A model generated the notes under the pieces. That model was not told the origin of the DNA, did no database searches, and worked only from the letters and a program-made list of their open reading frames with translations. A stretch of 64,000 nt of DNA, from positions 1 to 64,000 of the forward strand of contig JANDJZ010000210.1 in the NCBI GenBank assembly GCA_027943245.1, in the 5' to 3' direction. This document shows positions 32,381 to 43,872 of the stretch, one piece after another (position 1 is the first letter of the stretch; each line of letters begins with the position of its first letter). The translations under genes and the position numbers were made by a program. The stretch is from Acanthamoeba sp. SK_2022b. Lineage: Eukaryota; Discosea; Longamoebia; Acanthamoebidae.

Positions 32381-33048
32381 ATGCTGCTCCAGAAGCTGGG
32401 AGCGTTGCTCTTGTTGGCGATGACCCTCGGGGCGCTGTTATGCTCGGCGCAGACCCAACTTTCCTCACCCCCTAATCTCTCCTCAGCCGGCACTACAGGC
32501 AATACCAGGCCCCTTCTACTCCCCGACCAAGACGTACCCAGCTGCGAGGTACACATAATCTTTCTTTCGCTGGCTGTACCGAACCTACACCTGCGCTTGT
32601 GTAGGTGCGGTAAGCAAACATAAATAAGGGTAAATTCAATTCTTATTTTTACACTTACCTTTTTACACGTTTCTCTTTCCTTATCTGCGCTACTTGCACT
32701 GGGCTGTTATTGGATTGAGTGTGGTATCTCAAAGACTGAAGCGAGTGTGCTTGTCTGCTCAATACACAGGATGAGCCGATCAAGAACCTCCCTTTCTGCA
32801 ACACCAGCCTCCCGGCAGGCCGACGCACGGACGACCTCGTCTCCAGACTCGTACTGGCCCTCATTGCTGCCTCTCGCTGTATTGGTGGTGTGGTGGCCTA
32901 AGCCAGCATGGCTTTCCAGAGTTTAGACCAGCTGTACGGACAGATGGGTAACCAGGCGCCCGCCATCGCCTCGCTCGGCATCCCTGCATACAATTGGGTA
33001 ACGAGCGCCTCTCCCCAACACGCGGCGTCTTCTAGCTGCTGACAGACG

Positions 33049-33111
<63 letters not shown>

Positions 33112-34483
33112 GCAGGGAACTGAATGCCTGCACGGAGTGGCGACCCCATGCGGCACAAACTGCCCCACCTCCTTCCCCGCTCCGTGTGCTCTCGGCGCCG
33201 CCTTCAACATGAAGCTGGTGCATCACCCTTTTCCTGTTATTCCCTAGCTCGTGAGGCCACACTCACATCGCCGTACGGTTTCTGCGTGGACGTGCGCAGA
33301 TCCACCGGATGGCGAGGGCCATCTCCAACGAAGCTCGAGCTCTTAACAACGAGGGCGTGGCCGGACTCGAATTCTGGGCGCCCAATATCAAGTACGCTGC
33401 ACATGGCACTCCCACGCACGCCTTCCGTGATATGAGCTCACGTAACCACGCACAGCATCAATCGAGACCCGCGCTGGGGTCGCAACATGGAGGTGCGCCG
33501 TTTCTCACGCGGCAGTACGATCTGCTTCAACTCACCGTGGTCGTACGGTGTGTGTGCTTGTGAGTGGTGTTCAGGTGCCTGGCGAGGATCCCTTCCTGAC
33601 CGCCCAGTACGCGGCCAATTTCATGCGAGGCCTGCAAGAGGGCGAGGACCCTCGCTACCCGCAGGTGTGTGTCGGCGGCTCTCTTATAATGTGACTCGCG
33701 CTTTGCGTTGCGCTGCGTTACAAAGTGTTTTGACACCCCCTGGTGTCGCACACGACGCCCTGGCCAACAACACCCCCCCAGGTGGTGGGCACGTGCAAGC
33801 ACTTTGCGGCATACTCGCTGGAGGCGTGGAAGAACTATGACCGCTACATGTTCGATGTACGTGTGTTTTTTCTCCGTTTCCCCGTCCTCCATGTCCAGCG
33901 CGCTCATCTCACACTTTTTCTCTCGGGCGTGTCGTGCCGTGGTAGGCGATCGTGAGCGACTACGACTTTGTTGATACCTATCTCCCTGCCTTCCGAGGCT
34001 GTATTGTCGAAGGCCGCGCACGCTCCGTCATGTGCTCCTACAACGCCGTGCGAGCCCCCCCCCCTCACTTCTCCCTTCTCCCTCACCTCATGGCGTGGAT
34101 CGATTCGTGTGGGTGGGCGACACGCAGGTCAATGGGATTCCCTCGTGCGCGAACGACTTCCTGCTCCGCACGATCCTGCGCGACAGCTGGGGCTTCGACG
34201 GCTACGTGGTGTCCGATTGCTACGCTATCTCTACAATTTACAACAACCAGTGCCCACGCCCTTACACTCTCTCCTCTGAATTCAATCGTGGCCGGGGCGC
34301 TGTGCGGCGTGCATCTTATAGAGCCCTCGTGCGCGCGTGCCAGCCACTACACGACCACCCCGGAGGGGGCTTGCGCTGTGGCGCTGCGTGCTGGCACTGA
34401 CCTCAACTGCGGCGACTTCTACCAGACTTACCTGGATAAAGCCCACGCCGAGGGGAGAGTCACTGGTACTAACCGACCTAACA

Positions 34484-34538
<55 letters not shown>

Positions 34539-36751
34539 ACACACACAGAAAGAGAGAGAGAGAGAGAGAACAAGACGTGCGTGTGTCTTATTAAAGAGGG
34601 ACACGCGCAGAGCATGAACTGCGTCAGGCGGTGAAGCGCTTTTTCCGTCAGCGCTTCGAGCTGGGTGTGTGGGACCCGCCCAGCGCCCAGCCCTACAAGC
34701 AATTCCCCCCGTCCTTGGTCGACTCCCGCGAACACTCAGAGCTCGCCCTCCAGGTAAGTCTGTGGCCATGTCCGTGTCGAACCTTGCCACTCTCCTTCCG
34801 CGCATGTGCCCACGCGCACGGTTGTGGTGTGAGCACGTCAATGACGCCCGGTGCCCGGCAGGCGGCGCGCGAGTCAATGGTGCTTCTGCAGAACCGGAAG
34901 GGCATTTTGCCGCTCAGCAAGAGCGTGAGGCGGGTGGCCGTCATCGGGCCCAACGCCAACGCCACCGACACCATGCTCGTGCGCCTCTTGCCCCCCTCCC
35001 CCATCGGCCAATGGGCTGAAGGTCGGGTTGCATTCTTACATCGACACGCATGGTCCAGGGCAACTACTTTGGGTGGAGGTGCCACGATGGCACGTACAGC
35101 TGCATGACATCGCCCTACCTGGCCATCAAGGCCAAGCTCCCGAACGCCCTCGTCACCTACCACCTCGGTACTCGGCGGGTGTCACTCTACGCGCACGAGC
35201 TACACCCCTCCGCCCCCCTACTGACCCGATCTGATGCCCCTCCCTGCTCTCACCCCTTCCTACAGGTTGTGAGGTCAACAGCACGATCAGGTCAGGCATT
35301 CCCGAAGCCGTCAAGGCCGCCCTCGCTGCCGGTACTGCTCCCCTCGCTCCGGCTGCCGCGGCCCTGCAATCGCGGGCGTTGGCTCACTCACGCGTTCTGC
35401 CACGTGGGTCGTCGCGGTGGCTGGGAAAGATGTGGCCATCGTGGTTCTGGGTCTAAACACGTCCGTGGAGAGAGAAGGCACGGATCGCGTCGACATCACC
35501 CTACCGGGCGTGCAGGATGAGCTCATCAAGGCCATCGTCGCCACAAATACTCCCACCGTACGGTGCCCACAAGACACGCAAATTCTGTCGAACGAGTTTG
35601 ACGACGATACACGGGGGGGGGGGGACACGCCACGCAGGTGGTGGTGATGATGCACGGCGGCGCCGTGGCGATCGAGTGGATCAAGGACAACGTGGACGGA
35701 ATCGTCGATGCCTTTTATCCGGGCGAGAACGGCGGCCTTGCCATCGCCGACGTGCTCTTTGGCGACTACAACCCCGGCGGTACGTGTGTCGTGTGTCTTT
35801 GTGTCGAGTGTCGACTCAAACGACAAGGCGTCCCGTTGCAGGTCGCCTGCCGGTGACAGTGATGCCGGCCAACTACGTGAACTTGGTGCCCCTCACCAAC
35901 ATGAGCATGCGCGCGGGCGGCAACAATCCCGGCCGCACCTACCGCTACTACACCGGCCCCGTACTCAAGCCTTCCCCCAATCCGCTAACGGCAACTGACC
36001 GGTCGCCCTCCGGCTACGGCTTATAGGCACCGCTGTGGGAGTTTGGGTTTGGTCTGAGCTACACCACCTTCACGACCAACTGGCTCTCAGAGCCGCAGCC
36101 GAGCGTGCTCAAGTCCAACGGTGCCAGTTTCTCCCTCTCGCCTACACACTTGGCGCGCGATAGCGTTCACGGCCGAATCAAATGCGATCTCTCGCGCACG
36201 CACGCACGCACGCACACATACACACACATACACATACACGCGCGCATCGGTGGCAGGTTTAGCGAGGGACGAGTCGATTGCGTATCGCGTGCTGGTTACC
36301 AACGTGGGGCCCGTGGCCGGAGACGAAGTGGTGCTGGCCTTTGTCACGCGCACCAGCACCGAGAACGGGCCGCGGAAGCAACTGTTCGCCTTCGAGCGAG
36401 TCCATCTTGCGCCTGGTGGATGCCCCCCCCCCCAATTCCACCAACCCTCCGCCTCAGTCTATTAACGTGTGGTCGACCTCAGGCGAGTCGAAGGAGGTAT
36501 TCTTCAACGCGGGACCCGACGTCCTGGCGACCGCAGCGGCAGAGGGTCTGAGCAAGGTCGTCCACCCAGGCACCTATCAGGTTGGCCCCCTCTTCTCTTC
36601 TGCACGCGCACACTCGACACGCACAAGCGCGCTAACGAAAGAGAAACAACAACCCTGCGGCGGGCAAAAGGTGGAGGTAGGCGTGGGCGAGGGCAAGCTG
36701 GTCCATCGCGTCGAGGTCGTCGGGCCCTCGTTCGCCTCCCCCGCCTACTAA
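32381..36751 (+). CDS. Secreted GH3 beta-xylosidase/beta-glucosidase
   Basis: GH3 enzymes release xylose, glucose or arabinose from plant-wall oligosaccharides. The ATG at 32381 begins a signal peptide (KLGALLLLAMTLGALLCSAQ). The order of blocks is that of plant and fungal beta-xylosidases: PFCNTSLPAGRRTDDLVSRL, GIPAYNW, GTECLHGVATPCG, IHRMARAISNEARALNNEGV, LEFWAPNI, PGEDPFLTAQYAANFMRGL, TCKHFAAYSLEAWKNYDR and SVMCSYNAVNGIPSCANDF. The nucleophile motif is GFDGYVVSDCYAIS (the Asp before Cys), where usual xylosidases have SDCDAV. The second domain has ARESMVLLQNRKGILPLS and VAVIGPNANAT, then YPGENGGLAIADVLFGDYNP. A FnIII-like end (AYRVLVTNVGPVAGDEVVLAF) and the stop at 36749 follow. There are about 18 introns; two carry GT or CA runs. 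A second secreted glycoside hydrolase lies downstream. The substrate is inferred only. Confidence 0.88.
33050..33113. repeat. (GT)n microsatellite, intronic
   Basis: A GT run immediately before the acceptor (TGTTGCAG) of a GH3 gene intron. Confidence 0.95.
34487..34533. repeat. (CA)n microsatellite, intronic
   Basis: A CA run followed by (GA)n to about 34569 in a GH3 gene intron. Confidence 0.95.
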
Positions 36752-37147
36752 CTTGGTCGGCAAACCAAAAAGTTGTGCGGCGTTTACAAACTGTGGAATG
36801 AGGGAATAAAGATGACGTCTAACCACGAGGGATAATATCGCGTCACTATCACAGGCTGCACGCATATCGATTGGTCGTGAATTTCTGCAGACAGATCTGC
36901 TTGGTTGCGCAGCTGCGGAGGATAAAGGAGCTTCGCCGGCCAATAAGAGGACATCCTTAATACGTGATATCCCCAGCTGCATCATAAACATCCGGTTGCA
37001 GCAATGCGGTGAGGTTGCACAACGTGCGGGAGAATTTGGGATTAGGAAAGGCTACCGCGGAGTTAACGCCATTGGCTGGAGCCGCCTTTAATGCTGTCCG
37101 AGCCGATCACAACCAGTCGCATTTTCACCTCTCCGCGCGTACACACC
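36752..37147 (+). other. Intergenic region between two secreted glycoside hydrolases
   Basis: 396 bp without supported coding sequence. AATAAA at 36805 is a candidate poly(A) signal for the GH3 gene. The rest should hold the promoter of the next gene. Confidence 0.5.
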
Positions 37148-40093
37148 ATGTCGCGCTTCGGCTTCCTGCTCCTTCTTGTGCTCACAGTGGCCACCTACCT
37201 CATCTCTACTGGTACCACTACACCACCAAAGATTAGAGATGAATCTCTCTCCCTCTTACTTGAGCGATCCATTCGGCAACTAACCATTTCGCTCATTCGA
37301 TGGATGCATCATCATTTTTTGGTCGATGCAGGAGATGGCGCAGTGAACTTCGGTTACCCCGATCGCTGCTTCTTTACCGTCGGCAAGTCGGCCCAAGGCG
37401 CCTGGTGGTTCATCGACCCCAAGGGAGCCCGCTTCTTCTCGAACGGCGTGGATGTGGTCAACTATGGCGGAGACAGAAGTACTTCCGGTACGGCTACTCG
37501 CTCGCTAGTGTACGCACTGCACTTGTCAATTAACGCATAAAATGATTGCCAGGTGTGTCTGCGTACAACAACGCTGTGAAGGCCAAGTTCGGCAGCCAGT
37601 CGGCATGGGCCGACTCAGTTGTATCTCGCATGGCGTCGTGGAAACTTAACACTATGGGCGCCTGGTGTGACTCCGTGGCGATCTCCAAGGGCATGCCCTA
37701 CACCAGAGCCCTCAGTTTGGGAAAAAACTTCGGCACCTGGGCGAACGGTATGTTCCCCGACGTGTTTGATCCGGCCTGGGAGACCCGAGTCAACAGCCTC
37801 GCCATGTCGGGATGCTCGCCCTATCGTGCCGATCCGCTTTTGATTGGCTACTTCGTTGACAATGAGGTACGTTCAAGGAAAGAGTTCCTGTCTTATATTT
37901 TTATTTTTTTTATCATCAATGAGTGTGAGGCTGACATCGCCCTCACCTTTTGCACGACAAGATGTGGTGGGGTGACGACTGGCGTTTGTCGGGTAGCATT
38001 CTGGACAGGATGCTCACCGGACTTAGCGCTACATCGCCCGGCCGCGTGCGTGCTGTGTCCTTCCTGAAGAGCAGGTATTCGACCATTGCTTTGCTCAACA
38101 AGGCCTGGTATGACAACCATCTCCACCTACTGTTTTTTCCCTCTCTCTTTTCGCTAATCATGTTCACATTGCGAAGGAACACGACTTACACGAGCTATGA
38201 TGCCATCAATACTCTTCCCAAGGCCTCCACCACGCACACCACTGACTCGTCAGACTTCGCCTACATTGCCGCCAGCAAGTTCTTCAACGTTACATGCACC
38301 GGTATGCAGTGTTTTCGTTCATTGTTTGCGTTTCGCGGAGACCTGCTGATTTCTCATGTGATGGGATGTTGTGTCAGCCATCCGCAAGATTGACCCGTAC
38401 CACATGATCTTGGGCGCCCGGTTCGTGGGCCAGCCAATCAATGCCGTGCTCAGGGCCGCAGCGGAGTGGAACGACGTAATCTCGATCAACTCCTACCCCA
38501 GCCCCCCCGAACGCAATGGCCCCCCGATGTCACGCATCGCGGCCATCTATGCCGCCACGAACAAGCCGATCCTCATCGGTGAGTTTGCCTACAAGGCCAA
38601 CGTACGTTCTCCCTTCAGCAACGTAACTCCGAGCCGCTCGGTTACCCTAATCTTTTATTTGTACTTCAAACAACAGGACTCGGGACTTCCGAACACCAAG
38701 GGAGCTGGTCTCACTGTGGCCACCCAGGCTCAGCGTGCTCAGGGCTACAAGAACTACACCACCACTCTCGCCCCGCACCCAGCCTTGGTCGGCTTCCACT
38801 GGTTCCAGTGGGTCGACCAGCCCTTCGATGGCCGTGAGAGCGATGGCGAGAACAGCAACTTTGGTCTTGTCAACAAGAACGGTAATTCACGACAACATCA
38901 ATCAACCAATCGAGTCCATACTGGATGGACAAACGCTCAGTAGACTCACTCTACTGTTATGCTTCCTCTATGCTGTAATGCGCAGATGTTACCTACACAG
39001 AGCTGGTCAACCAGATGACGACGACCATCCCGACGCTCTCGACTTTGCACGAAAGCTCCACTACGGGCCTTGCGGCCGCCAAGTGTTACGGTACGTCATC
39101 CTATTCTGGCTGTTACCTGTACAACTCATTCATCGACGGCTGAACTGACTGTCGGAACACCCACCACTTAGCCTCGCTGACGTGCCCGAACAGCTGCTCC
39201 GGCCACGGCTGCTGCAACACCAAGACTGGTGTGTGCAAGTGCGACACGGGTTTCAGTGGTGCGGACTGCTCCACCGACGCTTGTACGTCCCACCTATCCA
39301 CGTTTCACCTCTGAGATCGTCGCTCATCTCACCCAACCCTGCCCATCATGCGTCCCAACAGCCCAACTGCAGGTCAACTCGTTCGGTAGCTCGCTCGATA
39401 CCACCATGTGGCTTGTGAGTACCTCGGCCTCCAACCCCAGCGAGGCCAATCAGGCCGACAAGGTATCGACCTCGTCCAACCAGCTCAAGCTCTCCATCGC
39501 GCCGTGTACCACTGCTTCGTCCTGCAGCGGCAAGAACTTCTCGGCTGGAGCGGTCTTCACCCAATCCTCGAGCTTCGGCTACGGCATTTACACGGCCTTC
39601 TTCAAGGCTCCTGCCACCAACGGCTTCACTGCTCAGTTTTCGGTGTGTCGTCTCTTCCTCACTCGATCGAGTCAATCTTCACTCACCCGTGACGTGTGTG
39701 TTCTAATAGCTGAATAGTCGCACCTCGTCTCTCGACGCGATCACCCTACGCGTCCGCGCCAACCAGGGCTCTCCAGACGGCGGCACGCTGGACTACTACA
39801 ACAACGGCGTGTACAAGTATCTCAAGTGGGTCGGCAGTCTCTCCTTCGGCAACCCGTCGACGGGCTTCCACAACTACACCATCCACTACATGCCCACCTA
39901 CTTTGCCTACTACACCGACGGAGTCCTGCTGGCCAGGTACGATTCTACGACCGCCACGGCTGGCCTGCCCAACGCCACCATGGCCATCACGTTCTTCATC
40001 ACGGCTACCAACACGTCGCCCAAGGTGAGCGATGCCATGTATGTCAAGTCGGTGTCCTACACGCAAGTGGGAGGCACCAAGGCGACGTGCTAG
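37148..40093 (+). CDS. Secreted agarase-like (clan A) glycoside hydrolase with EGF and GH16-like modules
   Basis: The ATG at 37148 encodes a signal peptide (SRFGFLLLLVLTVATYLIST). The first module resembles GH50-type agarases: AQGAWWFIDPKGARFFSNGV, AWADSVVSRMASWKLNTMGA and LLIGYFVDNE, where the Glu would be the acid/base, then NKPILIGEFAYK with the probable nucleophile Glu. An EGF-like module follows (TCPNSCSGHGCCNTKTGVCK, then CDTGFSGADC). The C-terminal about 190 residues have the GH16/concanavalin fold pattern (FSAGAVFTQSSSFGYGIYTA, then TGFHNYTIHYMPTYFAYYTD). The catalytic E-x-D-x-E strand is replaced by SSLDAITLR, so this module may only bind sugar. There are about ten introns. Secretion and degradation of beta-galactan or another polysaccharide is inferred. 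Clan membership is firmer than the exact GH family. Confidence 0.75.
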
Positions 40094-40966
40094 AGGATGG
40101 CGCCGCACAACCGAGCGTGGCCAATGCGTTGGGAATGGGAAACTCACTCGAAGTATTGATGGACCCTTTCACCCACGGTGTAAAAACCAGCAATTCAACT
40201 CACAATCAGTTACCTATGATGATTCTAAACATGTGTTGTTAAGTGGATCAACAACTTGTGGCTGGTCAAATGGCCCTCTGACTTTCGCATGTGCTGTGTC
40301 AATTGTTTTCTTTTGCCTTTTTCGCAGATTAACCAACCTGCCATGTGAGCCTGGGTCGCGTAATAATAATGTGGTTGGGGTGCACTCACCCAATCCTGGA
40401 GTTGGTGGGCAAGGTGGGGCGCCAAACCAGTGCCAACTTTAATTCACTTACAACATAGCACTCAACACAGCCTGGAGGTAGAGAGATCCACTGCGCCAGA
40501 GGTTGATCTTTTTACACCCTTCCCACTAGTTCCTGCTGAAGCCATAGGCAAAACGAAAAGACAGAATGACCAAAGCAGCAGGGATGATTCAGTCCGGCAG
40601 CTCCTCTTCACCACACATCACAACCTGCTATCTGGTCAAGTGTGGTGCTGATGGCCTTCTTGGGGTTTATGCTTGCCGGCATATATGATGCACCTCTGTC
40701 ACCACTAAAATGCCTGCCATCTGGTCATGTGTGGGCATGTGATGTGGTCTTCTTGGCATTTCTCTCTGCTCTACCAGCATGTACACATACACAATGCACC
40801 TCCTTCACCACAAAAAAGCCTGCAATTTGGTCATGTGTGGGCACGTGATGTTGGAGGTCTTCATGACATTTATGCTTGCTTTACTATCATGTACACAATG
40901 CTCATGCACCTTCTTGCCCACAATTACAGAGCTAGCACAATAACAACATAGACAGAAGATGAGCTC
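40094..40966. other. Gene-poor, lower-GC region with degenerate tandem repeats
   Basis: No gene is supported. From about 40440 base composition becomes more AT-rich than in the flanking exons. Three related units with the core CTGCCATCTGGTCATGTG occur at 40624-40925. Confidence 0.5.
40624..40925. repeat. Three degenerate tandem repeats of about 90-106 bp
   Basis: Units begin at 40624, 40713 and 40819. Each contains CCTGC-A-TCTGGTCATGTGTGGGC or a variant, a CTTCTTGG or CTTCATGA block, a CTTGC or CTCTGC block, and a CAATGCACCT-like end. Similarity is clear by eye but imperfect. Confidence 0.7.
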
Positions 40967-41370
40967 CTAGGCTTCTGCAGCAGCAGTGGAGAAGGCCTCC
41001 TCTGCTGCTATCTTGGATTCACTGCTCTCCTGGCAAATACCTAGTAGAGGGACCAGAGTGTTTTCTTGTCCAGCAGGCAGCACTGGGCAGTGTGAGCTTC
41101 TTGATAGGCCTCCATGTAGGCATGAAGCTGTTCCTCTACGTTGTTCCAGTAGCTGGTCAAAACCATCCAGAAGTCCTCTGCAAGAAAGGTGGAGGAGAGT
41201 GTTGGAATGTACCTGATGTACATTGGGTTGGAAAAACAACATGAGATTATGAAGTCCAGATGCCAAAAAAGAGTAATAACGAACCTGATGTGCATTGGGA
41301 CAAACACAGGGCATGCTTTGCTAGTTGCTTCTGGAAGCCACTTCAGGTAGTGGGCAAGAAGCTGCTTCAT
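40967..41370 (-). CDS. Candidate two-exon gene of unknown function
   Basis: A weak call. On the minus strand ATGAAGCAGC at 41370 opens an exon ending CACATCAG|GTTCG (to 41285). A good acceptor, TTTCTTGCAG, precedes 41177. Joining them restores one frame (MKQLLAHYLKWLPEATSK ... CQESSESKIAAEEAFSTAAA) to a stop at 40967, about 98 residues. The other frame of exon 2 is also open for 45 residues, which weakens the evidence. There is no recognisable domain. The region has lower GC than its neighbours and may be a mobile-element relic. Confidence 0.25.
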
Positions 41371-42185
41371 CTGCTCCCCACTGAGTATTCAAAAGCACAA
41401 AGCATTGTTGTTGAGCTTGCAGATGTACCTGTATATGGATCTGTTAAAAACAACCAGTTTTTGTTGTACATTATTTCATCTAACCAACTGGACTTTCACC
41501 TACACCTTGCAGCCCTTTTGCACTTTACTTGGGAGATTTCCTGTGGTTTGATTTTGTGGTGTTTGTGTACATTAACCAACCTTCATTCCACCTTTTTTCT
41601 AACACACCACCTTCCTCTATCACCAAATAAGGTCCAATAATCGTTACAATTGATATCACGTTAGCACCTCATTATAGGTTTTTTTTGACCAAAAGCTATC
41701 TGACAGAAATGAGACACTGACCAAGTGGACCAACTGCACAGACATTGTAGAATTTGGAGAAGAGTACCTTAGGTTAATATGGTGGCTCTCCTGTGCTAGC
41801 ACATCTGTAGTAATCATCTCATGTTCAAGAATATAGTGTAGTAAACACGCAAGCGCGTGTAGAGGAACTTCTTCCTTTGGCCTCTCGGATTTCAGGGAGA
41901 ATTATGACAGCTGCTGTCGCCATTGGTACGATGTAGTAGGGATTTTTACCTCTCTGACTTTTAAACGCGTGTGAGGTAGCACAACCTCCCCAGCATAATG
42001 TACACCCACATGGCTCTCGCGCTGTGATTGAATCGAGATAGTGGCCCGCGGGCTCTCGTTTCACCCCAACCATCGAGCAGGACTCCTATCGCAGCTGGGC
42101 GCGCCCACACTTGAGCAAGCTCGGTAGGCACTGGACGAACACCTGCATTCTTCTGACCAACATCTAAGCACAACATCACCCCTCC
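41371..42185. other. Lower-GC spacer before the RFX-like array
   Basis: About 800 bp. Short open stretches such as LTKWTNCTDIVEFGEEYLRL near 41710-41780 look partly protein-like, but I cannot tie them to a start, splice sites or a family. Promoter sequence for RFX-like gene A is expected at the right end. Confidence 0.4.
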
Positions 42186-42906
42186 ATGGCCGATGTGGCC
42201 AAGTTCGAACGTCGTCTCCACTCTTGCCAGGTCATCCTCTGGTGCAGAGACTCTCCTCTTCCAACTATTTTAAAACTCCACTTGCTTCAGCTTCTTGCTG
42301 ACCTTTGCTTGTGTTAGGCTGAAGCAGAGCTACGAACCGGTCGACATCCATAGCGAGACAGAGGCCTTACTCAAGGAGAGCGTCTACGCGCGCTACGTGC
42401 GCATGTGCCGCCGAGACAGGCCGCACTGTATCGAAGGGCCTCTCTTCTCTAAGGCAGTGGTGGGCAAGATGGTCAAGCGGGCCTTCCCCCACGTCAGGTC
42501 GCGGCGGCTCGGGATCACGGGCAGCATCAAACAGTACTACGTGGGGCTTCGACTACTGGCTCAGTCGGCCCCACCTTCTCCGAGAGCTTATCTCTCCCAC
42601 TCGCCCCCCTCCATGCCTCTACTTCAGCTCCCACCCTCTGCGTCCAGCTCTCCTTCTTCTCCTTCACCACCCTCGTCGCGTTGGCCTTCTACGAGCGTCC
42701 CCAAGCCCTCGTCAACTTCAGCCACTTGGTCTGTCTGTGCACAGACCCACCTTGCTTGCGCAGAGCTGGACGACGCAACCGTGGCCAGTAGGCTGCAGGA
42801 TATGCTTGTGGACTGGGATGGCCTCTATCATCAACCCGAGCAGGCACACAGGGGGTCGATGGGGTGGGCAGAGGCCATCATCTCACCCCTCAATGTACAT
42901 ATGTAA
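42186..42906 (+). CDS. RFX-like winged-helix DNA-binding protein A
   Basis: Two exons, 42186-42241 (56 nt) and 42318-42906, sum to 215 codons. Exon 1 encodes MADVAKFERRLHSCQVILW with the Trp codon split TG|G. The RFX-like DNA-binding domain follows: LKQSYEPVDIHSETEALLKE, SVYARYVRMCRRDRP, AVVGKMVKRAFPHVRSRRLG and SIKQYYVGLRLL. This matches the RFX pattern W-L-x2-Y-E ... LY-x2-Y-x3-C ... FGKLIR-x2-F-x3-TRRLG-x3-K-x2-Y-x-G. An RFX domain normally binds X-box DNA. The C-terminal about 110 residues are Pro/Ser-rich without domain, and dimerisation domains of animal RFX are absent. Family membership is inferred from motif pattern only. Confidence 0.75.
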
Positions 42907-43253
42907 GCTTTCTTTGATGTCAAATAACCAAGATGTACATTCTAGGCTACTGGAAATTAGGGCTGAGGGAGCCTTAATCAGGAGAGCGCGTTCCGTATCT
43001 TCCACCCACGGCTTGCCATACACACATGATGTGATTAGTATGTCGGAACGCGCGTGCGGCGGTTTTTACCTCCTTGCGAACGACATCAAATGGCAGGAGA
43101 TACGTGAGCGCCGTGATATTCCCTCCAAGCGGCGTTGACAGTGAGCAACTGCACCTTTTCGATTGACTGCGCGAGATTTGGCAAAGTTGGGGAGCGATTT
43201 CGCGAGGTGCATGCCTTTGGACATCCCACTCGCACTGCACATGTACTTGACGA
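42907..43253. other. Spacer between RFX-like gene A and its decayed relative
   Basis: 347 bp. No gene supported. Confidence 0.45.
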
Positions 43254-43534
43254 ACGGAGCTAGCACAACTGAAACGAAAGCTACATGCCTCCCAGGTGGC
43301 GCTGCGGTGCGTGTTCCTCCTCTCCTAGTGACTCTCTGCTGAGGGGCTCTGCCAGGCTCAAGCATACATTCGAAGCTGCAAGAAGGACCGTCCAAGCACC
43401 GGAGTGAGGAAGAGCACCGTATACGAGGTCTATCTCGACATGTGCCTCATCAGGGAGCGGCGGTCGATCACCTTCATGAAAGCTGATGATCGACGCCTCC
43501 CCGAAGGTGGGCACAGGAGCGGTTTGCCAGGTGA
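43254..43534 (+). pseudogene. Decayed RFX-like gene copy E
   Basis: Exon 1 reads T-E-LAQLKRKLHASQVALR against MADLAQLQRKLHSYQVILW of gene D. The start ATG has become ACG (43254-43256) and the final Trp codon TG|G has become CG|G at the GTGCGT donor. Exon 2 starts after GCCAG at 43366 with LKHTFEAARRTVQAPE, then a stop codon. The frame shifted by one continues with KSTVYEVYLDMCLIRERR, matching SVYAAYLEMC of gene B, and then loses similarity before the VVGKMVKRAFP core. A lost start, a stop, a frameshift and a truncated domain all indicate a dead copy. Confidence 0.8.
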
Positions 43535-43872
43535 TCCATTTCTTCAGCGATAGCGACCACCATGAGCTGCTGGAACGAAAAAGGCTGTGACAAGGACCTC
43601 GAGAAGCTGCTGCGGGCCGACATGGAGACCTAGGGCCAGGACGGGCAGCTCTGTGGAGATGGAGGCGTGATGTGCGCAGTAGAGGTGGGGACATGTGCTA
43701 CCGCAGGGTAAGTCAACTGAATGTCCCCTTTTTGTATGCGTGCTTAGCATGCTTTGTGCCTCATGGCACGCGAGTGCAAGAGTCTGGAATGATGGTTACC
43801 CGCAAAGGGAGTTGGATGCACCAAACAGCTACTTGAACTGCTCCGCTCCGCATTGACCAACAAACGCAACTG
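43535..43872. other. Spacer upstream of RFX-like gene B
   Basis: 338 bp. Nothing recognisable; a promoter for gene B is expected. Confidence 0.4.

Noticed and set aside
41260..41640. 126-codon plus-strand frame in the low-GC region
   Set aside because: Composition is hydrophobic and irregular (LHFTWEISCGLILWCLCTL), it overlaps the better minus-strand candidate, and no domain is seen.
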